DNA of 64,000 nucleotides from Nilaparvata lugens (taxonomy: Eukaryota > Arthropoda > Insecta > Hemiptera > Delphacidae). The notes under the pieces were generated by a model. It worked only from the letters and a program-made list of their open reading frames with translations. It did no database searches and was not told the DNA's origin. Made by a program: the position numbers and the translations under genes. The DNA is taken from NCBI RefSeq assembly GCF_014356525.2, contig NC_052504.1:61429637-61493636 (forward strand). Direction: 5' to 3'. Below are positions 55,031 through 64,000 of the stretch, in pieces. Every line of letters starts with the position of its first letter. Position 1 is the first letter of the stretch.

Positions 55031-56004
55031 AAAATATGTAACTCAATTCAATTTCTATCTAAATTGACAACTTTGGTATTTACTTATGATCTATCAATAT
55101 CAATAGGTTTGTCTTGTGTCATGTAATGACATCATGGAAGGAAATAGGAGCAGCTGATGGAATATCATGTTTTTTTCGATTTATTTTTTAGCTGATTTTG
55201 GAACATGAAAATATCAGGCTCATTGGCACAAAAGCCTGTTCTATTTCAATCAGGATTGAATTTCATGAGAATTAATAAGAGCAGGGTTTTTTTAATAGGA
55301 GGCTTCTCTGATTGGTTCTCGTGGTATTTAGTCCATATTATGAATTAACAGATGGTGCAACTGGCTCTCTCAAGGCCATGGCTGCGTACAAACAAAGAGT
55401 AACAGAGGAACCAATACAAGAGAAGCTGAAGAAATTGGTCGCATTTCTATCACCTTACAATGAACATTACATTCAACTACAATATGTTTGGAGAGATCAA
55501 TTTTAAATTTATTTTGCTATCATCCGGTCTCTTCCTGAACCTATTCTTTCAGATGTTCCATGAATGCAATGTTTAAAAATAAGGTCGCCAAATTTGTTAA
55601 CTCAACTACAGCTATTATAAAAAATAAATATTGGGGCGCCGAGCTTCCCTCATTATTTTTATCTATTGATAAACAGAACCATGGCTTACTTTAGATATAC
55701 TCTATCTATATAGTAGGCTATGACAGAACACAATTCACTAAGATGATCATGTTTATATTTCACAGCTGGCTATCAAAATAACAATTTATTCACACTTCAA
55801 AAAACAAACACATCTTCAATTACAAATAGATACACTATGAATTTGATTTAGAATGATTACCAAGTTTGCTACAATATTTGTTAATATACTATGTACTACT
55901 CTACACTAACAGCATCTATTTACTATTTTGGACTTTCTGAAGTAAACATGTTTTCTAGAAAAAAGAGAAATAAACAAAATTAAGTTTTTCTTGCTGGATT
56001 ATTT
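55031..56004. other. AT-rich stretch with repeat scraps
   Basis: TTGGGGCGCCGAGCTTCCCTC at about 55630 belongs to the family at 56005-56715. The ORF at 55312-55506 has no recognisable domain or splice context. Confidence 0.4.
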
Positions 56005-56345
56005 TTCTCGTGAGATCAGCTGAGGAATAACCCTGTGTGGGCCTGTGTGGGTTATTCCTCAGCTGATCACTCACTTCCATTACGGTATGTCGACAGACGA
56101 CAAAATTTCCAGCTGTTTTCCAAGGACGTTTATCCTTCTAATGTCCTTCAGTGAGTTATCCCGGGGTTGAGATCAAGTGCAATCAAATTTTCATATCATA
56201 AACCTACTTTGTTCCAAATGTCGTGAGAATCGTTACAGCCGTTTTTGAGATCCGGTCACATACAGATATATAAACATACAAACATCTAAACATAAAACAG
56301 AAATTGCTCGTTTGAAAGTATAATATCGGGGCACCGAGCTTCACT
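56005..56345 (+). mobile_element. Repeat with GCTCG / CCGAGCTTC ends, copy 1
   Basis: Blocks GTGCAATCAAATTTTCATAT, AGAATCGTTACAGCCGTTTT, a short ACATCTAAACATAAAACAG array and GAAATTGCTCG...GGGCACCGAGCTTCAC are shared with the next copy and, on the minus strand, with 13330-13720. Begins with a perfect hairpin (separate entry). Confidence 0.6.
56014..56068. repeat. Perfect 20-bp inverted repeat with 15-base spacer
   Basis: GATCAGCTGAGGAATAACCC at 56014-56033 is the exact reverse complement of 56049-56068; the spacer is TGTGTGGGCCTGTGT. Confidence 0.95.
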
Positions 56346-56399
56346 CGTTATTTTTATTCATTGATGATAAACAGATGAACACAATTCTCTAAAATTACC

Positions 56400-56715
56400 G
56401 TGTTTATATTATACAGCTTGCTATATGTCATCTTATGAATTTTGGGGATGCAATTTTTTTATTTTTCACATACTCACCTGCTCACTCACTTTTTTACTAT
56501 CCACAGCTGTTCCAGCTAAGGATGAATTATCCTTTTGATGTCGTTCAGCGAGTTTTCCCATGGATGAGACCTAGTGCAATCAAATTTTTATATCATAAGC
56601 CTACTATGTTCCAAATTTCGTGAAAATCGTTAGAGCCGTTTTCGAGATCCGTTGAACATAAATATATTATGGGTATAACCATATAAATATATACAGAAAT
56701 TGCTCGCTTTATACA
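56400..56715 (+). mobile_element. Repeat with GCTCG / CCGAGCTTC ends, copy 2
   Basis: The same blocks as copy 1 follow within 60 bases (CTAGTGCAATCAAATTTTTA, AAAATCGTTAGAGCCGTTTT, AGAAATTGCTCGC), suggesting a diverged tandem duplication. The ORF 56435-56623 is incidental. Confidence 0.6.
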
Positions 56716-57007
56716 ATAGGAAAGGATAACAGCTGGCATAAAAAGCAAAAAATGTCAAACATGAAATTGAAACAGTAGCGATCATCAACATTTGGTTATT
56801 ATCTTCATCTGATCTAAAGTAACCAAATTATAGTAAGATTCACAGCATTGTGTCAGCATTGTTTGAATGGGGAGCATTGATGCTATTCAATACATTAATA
56901 CATTCATTTTCAATACAAATGAGACTCATGTAATAACATTGGTAGATAAAATAATAAGGTAGTCCTTGTGCTATTTTTCTTCCAAATTTGTAGGTGACAC
57001 AGTCCAA
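56716..57007. other. AT-rich non-coding stretch
   Basis: Nothing recognised. Confidence 0.4.
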
Positions 57008-57220
57008 GAGGAATACTATTAATGAGGAATACTATTAATGAGAATACTATTAATGAGGAATACTATTAATGAGGATACTATTAATGAGGAATACTATTAA
57101 TGAGGAATACTATTAATGAGGAATACTATTAATGAGGAATACTATAATGAGGAATACTATAATGAGGAATACTATTAATGAGGAATACTATTATGAGGAA
57201 TACTATTAATGAGGAATACT
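57008..57220 (+). repeat. 16-bp minisatellite, about 14 copies
   Basis: The unit is GAGGAATACTATTAAT, with single-base deletions in several copies (GAGAATAC, GAGGATAC, ACTATAAT, ACTATTAT). Confidence 0.95.
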
Positions 57221-57954
57221 GACAGTTTCAAGTGGATATCAACCAACTGTTATGCATGTTCTCCAATATTTTTATCGAAAGCTACCTTCTATTTTCTTTG
57301 GTAAAACAACCAATGTTTGGGAATAATTGATTCATGGGAAAAGCACCTTACTTCTATGGAAAATATTTTTACATCAGGAAAAGCAACAATAGCTATTTGA
57401 CTGCTTTAATAAATAGCCACTGTCTTTCGCCAAGATTAATTTTGGCCGAATTTCCTCATTCTTTGCAAACAGATTCCACAATGGACACTTCTGAAGCTTT
57501 TAAAATACCCTCCAAATAATATCATACTGAATTATTAAAATTTAATCGAAATTGTTAGAGCAGTTTTCGTGATCTGTCGGATATACAAACAAAATATTAG
57601 TCTTGATAGAATAGGATCAATTGATAAAAGCAACTCCTGTCATAAAAGTTTGTTTTATGAAAAATAAAAATTATCCATACCCCGGGAATAGCTCTGATTG
57701 AAGCAGCAGTGCCCAATCAATTTGTTCTCGATAAATGCATTTCAATTAGTTCTTCAACTTGGTGCCAACCTAATAAAGTAAACTCAACTTAATGCCAACC
57801 TGACAAAAAATTATTAGTCAGTTGCCAGTTAACAACTGTTTCGAAGAGGTACTCTCTCTAGATTATAGTTCTATAGTCACATATGATAAGGAAATTTCAA
57901 TTAGAATTAAGAGATTGGGAATAGAAGAATATACATGCTAAAAGACGAACTTTG
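57221..57954. other. AT-rich non-coding stretch
   Basis: The ORF at 57334-57519 has no recognisable content. Confidence 0.4.
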
Positions 57955-58133
57955 AACCCTTGAAACCACCCTTAGAGTTGAAATATCGCAGAAAGATTTC
58001 TTAGTGAGCACCTAGGACTCATAAGGAAGCTATATTCCAAGTTTTGTTGCAATACATCCAGTAGTTTTCCAGAAATTGTGATCAGTGAGTGAGTCAGTGA
58101 GATAAGAATTTTTATAAGTATAGATATTATTAG
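57955..58133 (-). mobile_element. Helitron-like 5' end fragment, related to 25555-25980
   Basis: AACCCTTGAAACCACCCTTAGAG, TTTCTTAGTGAGCACC and the end TTTTTATAAGTATAGATA (TCTATACTTATAAAAA on the minus strand) parallel the earlier copy. Confidence 0.45.
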
Positions 58134-58164
58134 AATAAGACAAAGACCTAAAAGAGATATAGAC

Positions 58165-60381
58165 TGTAAGACATCAAATTTGGATAAGCAAGCAAAATCG
58201 CTAATTGAAAGGATTTTATAAGTCTCGAGCAAACAGCTGCTCTATTATCGCCGGGTGCGATAGCAGCAAGTGAAAGATTAGATAATAACGGGTATCATGG
58301 CTAAAATTAGAACAGCCAAATAGAAAAGAATTTTATTTGCTATTTATTATATTATATAAAATATTGGAATTTTTAGTTCAGGCTATAATACCTACTGGTC
58401 GGCAACCTAATAATCAATCAAGCCATGTAATTTGAAATCTAGCCAGACACCTTGGCGAATTTTTGTTATTTATAAACAGATAGTATTCAACTAGAGGATT
58501 TGGTAACCACATGGCAACTTGTTGTAAATGGAAAAACAACTTACAAAATTCATAAAAATTTATTATATGTAATGAGCATGTACAAAACACATAAAATAAA
58601 TAAAAATATCAAGGAAGTATGATATTCAGTAGGCGCATGGATACATTTATGAATTTTGGATGAACCAATCAAATTGCAGTAGTTGATGGGCGGCAATAGC
58701 GAGCCGATTCAAATTTATCTATAGATATTTATATAAATGTTAAGAATTTATAAGTTATCACTACTCAGTTTATGTATCGGATGTGGTCCGAGTAATTATA
58801 AAATATAATACCTAAGATATAGGTAATAACTTAGCAGATTGGCACAGACTATTATTTGATCTTTTCAATGGGGTAGTAACTGAATATTTAAATATATGCA
58901 AATTTGTAAGTCAGAAGTATGATCTTAGAAAATAGGGGGTAGAACAGAGCCCACTTGCCTGCCAGACACTGCCATGGAACGCCAGTAAATTTTATAGAGC
59001 ACAAGTCCCTTTTGTTGAATTGTACATTTGAAGGACTTAAGGTTTAAATTCATTAATCTATTTGTATAAGACTTAGTGATGCTGTAGTAAAGCGTAAGTC
59101 ATTTAAATATTTATTTATTCCCTTGGGGAAGACGACTTTGGCCACCAAAAAATCCAGGACGACAGGAAATTCGGATTGCCACCATCTTCTTGTGAAATTC
59201 AGCACGTAAGTGATAATAGTCAAAATATATGAATTTAGGGCGCCCTCAGTGCTCCGAGTGGAATAAAAATATAAAATGCTAGCTCGTCAACAGGTTATAA
59301 ATATCAAATTAATATAAAACTTGCGCAAGTCTTAAAAGGTACAAAAAACGTATTTTACTAGATAAGAATTATATCAAATTCATATGGCCAAAGATGCACG
59401 GATGAAAGGAATATTTAAATTTAATGTTGTAATATATATGCTCACTCTATCATTAATTTTATTAGCAAATTATAAATATATGAATGTAGCTCATGTTCAC
59501 CAGATAAATTGATTTATCTAATTCCACCAGAGGCCGAACCTTAAGCCCTGAGAAATATACTGAGATATATACAGATTGTTATATTTGAGATTTATGATTT
59601 ATCAATAATTGATTAATTTTATTATTTTTGAAAGAAGATATATATTGAGATTTTTAATCGACAAGCAGTAGCAAGTCGATATCGGAGCTGCATAGAATAA
59701 ATGCATATGATTAATGATTCTAAAAGCACATGGTAACGTTTCGTGCTAAAGAACTAGTGAGCTAATCTGTGATATTTAATTTTTGATATATATAATTTGT
59801 TCTTATTCTTATTGTTTTTTCCTTTTTCTCTATATATTCCTATATTTATTCATTCGTTGATATTTTTGTGTAATATATATATAATTTTTATGGTGTATCC
59901 TTTATTTGTTTCCCTACTTCCATGCATGACCAATCTCATTTTTATTTATCTAATTACCAGTATTGAAATATTAATAAGATTACCATCCGAGTTTATTCTT
60001 CACCAAATAAGTTGGTTAAGATGGTGATATACAGCCTTGATAGTCAAATCTTTGGAAATAATACGTTCCAGAGGTTTATATAAATTATCCAATATCATTA
60101 AATTCGACCAGAAGAGTATCAAATTTGTAGAATTAAGTTGTAGCCATGCAAATTCTCGCATCTATACTTGCGAAGTCAGTCACAGAAATTGTGAACTGTT
60201 GGAGCAGCCAACGCCAGTAGCCGGCAAGAGCGGAGAATTGTGGGAGCTCCTGGGCGAGCCAGTAAGAATTTGGTATAATTTATATTCTAAGAACCACAAC
60301 CAGGGTTATATAATTTATTACTCATGCTTTACTGACTGCAGCTAATCAGGGCAACCCGTTATTGACAAAAATAATGTGATA
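58165..60381 (+). mobile_element. Element Q: 2217-bp solo-LTR-like insertion with AGAC target duplication
   Basis: Starts TGTAAGACATC, ends AATAATGTGATA, and is flanked by AGAC (58161-58164 and 60382-60385). It matches element P along its length, for example GATTAGATAATAACGGGTAT, CTTGCCTGCCAGACAC, GAAGACGACTTTGG and GTAACGTTTCGTGC. ORFs at 59797-60345 do not agree with those in P, so it is non-coding. Confidence 0.75.
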
Positions 60382-60417
60382 AGACTCACAATGCCTATGC
60401 CTTCCCAATGATAGCTC

Positions 60418-61125
60418 TTACTTGGAATTGAAGGCCGCCATTGGGGTATTTTAGCACGAGATAAGTAGTGGGAAAGTGAGAGTACTGAAGCAAAGCTGCC
60501 CGAAAGCTGCCCCAAAGCTGGCTCAAGGCTGTCCAAGGCTGTCCCCAAATATGATTCTTGGTTCTAACCTTGCCCAGCCCAATGTAATCTGAACTAGCTT
60601 AACCTAGCCATACCCCTAATCTCACAATAAACCTCAAATGAAGATCCTCATTACGACTTTTTTTGGAAAAACCTAGATCCAGCTTTCTTTTATTTCTTGA
60701 ATAACTAAGAAACCGTTAATTTTACAATAAAAATTACAAGAATAAATTTTTCCATTAAATCTAATTACAAATCCATTGACACCCCATTTGTCAAGATTGA
60801 ACAAAAAATAAGTATCTTATGGGAAAAGTGGATCCAATTTCTTGAATAACTGAGAAACCATTAATTTTATCAAAAAGCTACAAGAATTTTTTTTTTTCAG
60901 TAAATCCATTTGTCAAGGGATTAGTCACCCTCAACTTTCTCTGAAACTGAGCAACAAGCACACATAATCTCCAATGATATTTTTATATTGGGACCTATCA
61001 CAGCACCCTTTATTAAGGAACACCAACCTCAGCACTAAACCCCCCCCCCCTGTGGGGGGTGGGTGACCCTTTGTCTTTAACCAGCTAAGTTTGAACTACT
61101 TGAAAACTTACCTCAGGTTTTATTG
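60418..61125 (+). repeat. Left terminal inverted repeat of the capsid-bearing element
   Basis: The whole segment reappears in reverse complement at 63085-63843, for example TACTTGGAATTGAA at the outer edge, GAGAGTACTGAAG, GATTCTTGGTTCTAACC, AACCTAGATCCAGCTTTC, TGTCAAGGGATTAGTCACCC and GAACTACTTGAAAACT near the inner edge. Small indels separate the arms; the longest is near the tip (28 bases here against 82 in the right arm). Confidence 0.9.
61040..61059. repeat. C-run/G-run hairpin in the left TIR
   Basis: Eleven C, then TGT, then six G. The right arm has an equivalent but longer stem at 63157-63189. Confidence 0.75.
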
Positions 61126-61148
61126 AGAAGAAAAAATATATAATAAAA

Positions 61149-62352
61149 ATGTATAAGAAAGAAGTCAAGTCAGATATATTACTCGTTGATCAGAGTGTAC
61201 ATCTTGATGAGAGTTTTACCAAATATGAGTATATCACTCACTCACCATATATTCAACAGACATTCAATTACAATGATGAAATTTGAATTGGTTTGACTCA
61301 AAAAGATATTTAGCCTATACACTTCCAAGTAGAAGTTTTCTCATAATTGAAGGTGAAATCAAAGTGAAAGATAAGGATGATGTAGAAACCAAAGACTATT
61401 TGCTTATCAATAATGGAGTTGCATACCTATTTGATGAAATCAGATATGAATTGGGAGGGGTTGAGGTTGATTGCACATGTAATGTAGGTTTGACAACAAC
61501 CATGAAAAACTATCTACGTCAATCAAAACTCAATGAAAAAAATTATGGAGAATGCAGGATGGAAGTTGACTGGATAGAAAAGTTTAGATGAATTCTGCTT
61601 TCGCATTCCTTTGGATATATGATTAGGTGTAATGAAAGACTATAGAAAAGTTCTATTAAATGTTCGTCAGGAAATTGTTCTATTAAGATCATCAAAAGAC
61701 TTGAACTGTATTGAATCAGAGACAGCAAAATTGGTGAAAATTGATATTACAAAACTACAATGGAAAGTACCCTACATACATGCTTCTGACACTGTTCATC
61801 TTGATCTGCTGAGTTTAACACATAGTGATATACCAATGACCATTCCATTCAGGTCATGGAAATTGCATAAATTTCCACAATTACCTGAAACTATCAATCT
61901 TCAATGGACAGTTGAGACAACTTCGAACATATTAAAACCTAGATTCATTATTCTTGGATTTCAAAAGAATAGGAAAAATGTTATAACTGCTAACAGGTCA
62001 TATTTTGATTTCTGTAATCTGAACAATGTTAATCTCTATTTAAATGCTTAATCATTCCCCTATGAAAATATTGCTGGTAATAAACATTTATTGTATCACA
62101 TGTTCTCTCACTTCCAAAATGAATACTATCCTTATAACAGCAGTACATCAATTGATTATAAAACATTTGATGAATATGCACCATTGGTTGTTATAGACTG
62201 AAGTAAGCAAAATGAACTATTGAAATCTGTAGCAATAGACATAAAGTTGACATTGGAAACAACAAATAATTTCTCAGCAAAAACCAGTGCCTACTGTAAA
62301 ATCCTCTTTGATAATGAGTTTGAATATACACCACTGAGTGGAACAGTATAAA
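61149..62352 (+). pseudogene. Double-jelly-roll capsid-like gene, broken
   Basis: About 400 codons starting at Met 61149. Recognisable segments are FDEIRYELGGVEVD (61430s), FRSWKLHKFPQLP (61850s), WTVETTSN, and FCNLNNVNLYLNA just before an in-frame TAA (62049). Similar proteins occur in many arthropod genomes and are described as double jelly-roll-like, the fold of major capsid proteins of Polintons and related DNA viruses; the assignment rests on remembered family features. Breaks: frame changes near 61285 and 61580, and in-frame stops at about 61620, 62049 and 62199. The gene cannot make a full product. It lies within long terminal inverted repeats, so it is the cargo of a defective element and not a host gene. 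Confidence 0.65.
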
Positions 62353-62439
62353 GAGTATTTTGAATTTGAAAAAAATTTCTATGAAATAACAAAAAATTTG
62401 GTTAAAAACTAGACAAAATTCAAATCAAAAGTATTAATC

Positions 62440-62680
62440 TCCCAACCACTTCCACACTCTACAAATTTATCAATATTTTACCTTCAGTATCATCCCATTG
62501 ATTACTAAACATTATCATTAATTTGTAGAATTGTTTTTTTGCTCCCATAGAATGATCTCCAACCATTTTCTTAAAATTTAATTTCAAAGCAACATACCAT
62601 TTCATATTATTATTATTTGATTTATCAGCTTCTTTCAAAGCACAAGATATTCGAATACTGACTGTGATGATATAGTGTCA
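62440..62680 (-). pseudogene. Minus-strand ORF remnant opposite the capsid-like gene
   Basis: From about 62670 the minus strand reads SIRISCALKEADKSNNNN, then MKWYVALKLNFKKMVGD and QFYKLMIMFSNQWDD to a stop near 62447. It has a protein-like composition but no family I can name. It converges on the capsid-like gene and is probably part of the same element. Confidence 0.3.
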
Positions 62681-62783
62681 ATTTTACGCCAACTATATGA
62701 GCTTGGATTTTTCAAATGAATTTATTTTATTAAAGTTGAATAATGTACCTACAATATCTCTTTCTGGGTGTACTCACCTAAAC

Positions 62784-63059
62784 CTAAGATTTTCCACCTA
62801 TATTTATTACATTTATTTCATACCATTCTTTAAAAGAGATTCCAGGAGAAAGTGAGAATTGTTGGATTAAGTTTGGATCAGTCATATACTTCCACTCTTT
62901 TCCATTATTGAGATTGATGTTTGGTAAGAAAGTTGCAGCTGATGGTATGCATTGTAAAAAATGGAAAAAATTCTGAATCAAATATTTGATATCAACATTA
63001 TTATCATCACTATTATTATCTTTATCATACAAATATGGACCAAATTTATCAACACTCAT
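62784..63059 (-). CDS. Small minus-strand ORF at the right end of the element interior, 91 aa
   Basis: Starts with Met at 63059 (MSVDKFGPYLYDKDNNSD) just inside the right inverted repeat and ends at 62784. The N-terminal part is Asp/Asn-rich, and the rest holds FFHFLQCIPSAATFLPN and an EWYEINV segment near the C-terminus. Function unknown. Position and orientation, facing the capsid-like gene, suggest an accessory gene of the element. It could be the first exon or fragment of a longer ORF that continues in the 62440-62680 remnant. Confidence 0.45.
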   Translation of the reverse strand: MSVDKFGPYLYDKDNNSDDNNVDIKYLIQNFFHFLQCIPSAATFLPNINLNNGKEWKYMTDPNLIQQFSLSPGISFKEWYEINVINIGGKS

Positions 63060-63084
63060 GATCTATTTTTATAATAAATGTTCA

Positions 63085-63843
63085 ATACAGCCTGAGGGAA
63101 GGTGAGTTTTCAAGTAGTTCAAAGTTAGGTGGTTGAAGACAGAGGGTCACCCAGCCACCCCCCTCCCCCACAATGTGGTCGAGGGGGGTTTAGTGCTGAG
63201 GTTGGTGTTCCTGAAGAAAGGGTGCTGTGCTAGTTCCCAATATAAAAATATCATTGGAGATTCTGTGTGCTTGTTGCTCAGTTTCAGGGAAAGTTGAGGG
63301 TGACTAATCCCTTGACAAATGGATTTACAGAAAAAAAATATTCTTCTAGCTTTTTGATAAAATTAATGATTTCTCAGTTATTCAAGAAATTGGATCTACT
63401 TTTCCCATAAGATCCTTATTTTTTGTTCAATCTTGACAAATGGGGTGTCAATGGATTTGTAATTAGATTTAATGGAAAAATTTATTCTTGTAATTTTTAT
63501 TGTAAAATTAACGGTTTCTTAGTTATTCAAGAAATAAAAGAAAGCTGGATCTAGGTTTTTCCAAAAAAAGTGGTAATGAGGATCTTCATTTGAGTTTTAT
63601 TGTGGGATTAGGGGTATGGCTAGGTTAAGTTGGTTCAGATAACATTGGATTGGACAAGGTTAGAACCAAGAATCAGCTTTGGGGTAGATTTGGGGGCAGC
63701 TTTGGGGCAGCTTTTCTTCAGTACTCTCACAATCCCCATACTGAGATATTATATCTATATATTTGTAATACTATAGATTACAAAGGCATTGGTATGTAAT
63801 AATCTTATGGGTTGACCCCTCAATGGCCGATTTCAATTCCAAG
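63085..63843 (-). repeat. Right terminal inverted repeat of the capsid-bearing element
   Basis: Reverse complement of 60418-61125 (see that entry). The tip carries four to five tandem GCTTTGGGG-type words (63674-63715) mirrored by AAAGCTGCCCC words at 60493-60548. Confidence 0.9.
63157..63189. repeat. Hairpin in the right TIR
   Basis: ACCCCCCTC (63157-63165) pairs with GAGGGGGGT (63181-63189), and the loop holds an inner CCAC-AAT-GTGG stem. Confidence 0.8.
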
Positions 63844-63942
63844 TACGACACTAGCGCTGCATGTGAGTCTATGCATCTTTAAGGTCTCTGGAATAAGATA
63901 CCACATCTCTATGCTCCACATCTCTACGCTACCATGAGCTGG

Positions 63943-64000
63943 TGATATACAAGGCGAAAAAGTAGGAATATGAATCACTGTATCTTCAAAGATAATGGCG
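63943..64000 (-). repeat. Repeat family E, copy 3, cut by the window edge
   Basis: The reverse complement of TATCTTTGAAGATACAG...CTACTTTTTCGC from 51505-51550 is present and runs off the window. Confidence 0.6.

Noticed and set aside
48457..60381. P and Q considered as the two LTRs of a single 12-kb element
   Set aside because: Each has its own, different target duplication (AATG and AGAC), and the DNA between them is unrelated nested repeats without retroelement genes.

Overview
The window reads as AT-rich eukaryotic DNA, most likely from a hemipteran insect and possibly a planthopper. The basis is spliceosomal GT-AG exons, dense insect-type non-autonomous transposons and retroelement remnants. 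The species guess is inference only. There are no operons, ribosome binding sites or bacterial features, and almost everything is mobile-element debris. The one host gene I can defend lies on the minus strand between about 30.2 and 34.0 kb.

Layout. (1) 1-7075 is a GC-richer block: the 3' half of a Ty3/gypsy-type retrotransposon (RNase H, a frame break, complete integrase), two extra ORFs downstream of pol, a polypurine tract with a putative LTR start at 3580, a striking 57/100-bp tandem array (4621-5935), degenerate descendants of that array, and a possible gag-like fragment. (2) 7076-30237 is AT-rich non-coding DNA. It carries Helitron-like elements with TC...CTAGT ends, two MITE-like elements, a LINE tail, short duplications and a 60-bp-arm hairpin (23021-23160). 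(3) 30238-34024 holds three phase-compatible minus-strand exons of a DUF1989 (urea-carboxylase-associated) family gene. (4) 34285-37298 is a plus-strand LINE fragment with part of the endonuclease and a complete reverse transcriptase core. (5) 37298-48290 is a 2.5-kb AAACATTT-type array broken into two parts. Between the parts lie a tandemly duplicated LTR and a minus-strand LTR element with a tRNA-Lys-type primer binding site and a coiled-coil gag-like ORF but no pol. (6) 48275-60381 is a nest of repeats. It includes two ~2.2-kb solo-LTR-like elements with 4-bp target duplications (AATG and AGAC), one of them inserted cleanly into another repeat family. It also holds a tRNA-like sequence with a T7 stop, hairpins and a 16-bp minisatellite. 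(7) About 60418-63843 is a ~3.4-kb element with ~650-750-bp terminal inverted repeats. It encloses a broken double-jelly-roll capsid-like gene and opposing small ORFs, so it looks like a defective Polinton-like or virus-derived element.

The two items most worth following are the DUF1989 gene, which no single long ORF reveals, and the long-TIR capsid element. The satellite architecture, the extra ORFs behind the gypsy pol and the nested insertions with readable target duplications are next. All calls are by eye; no alignment, HMM or folding was run.
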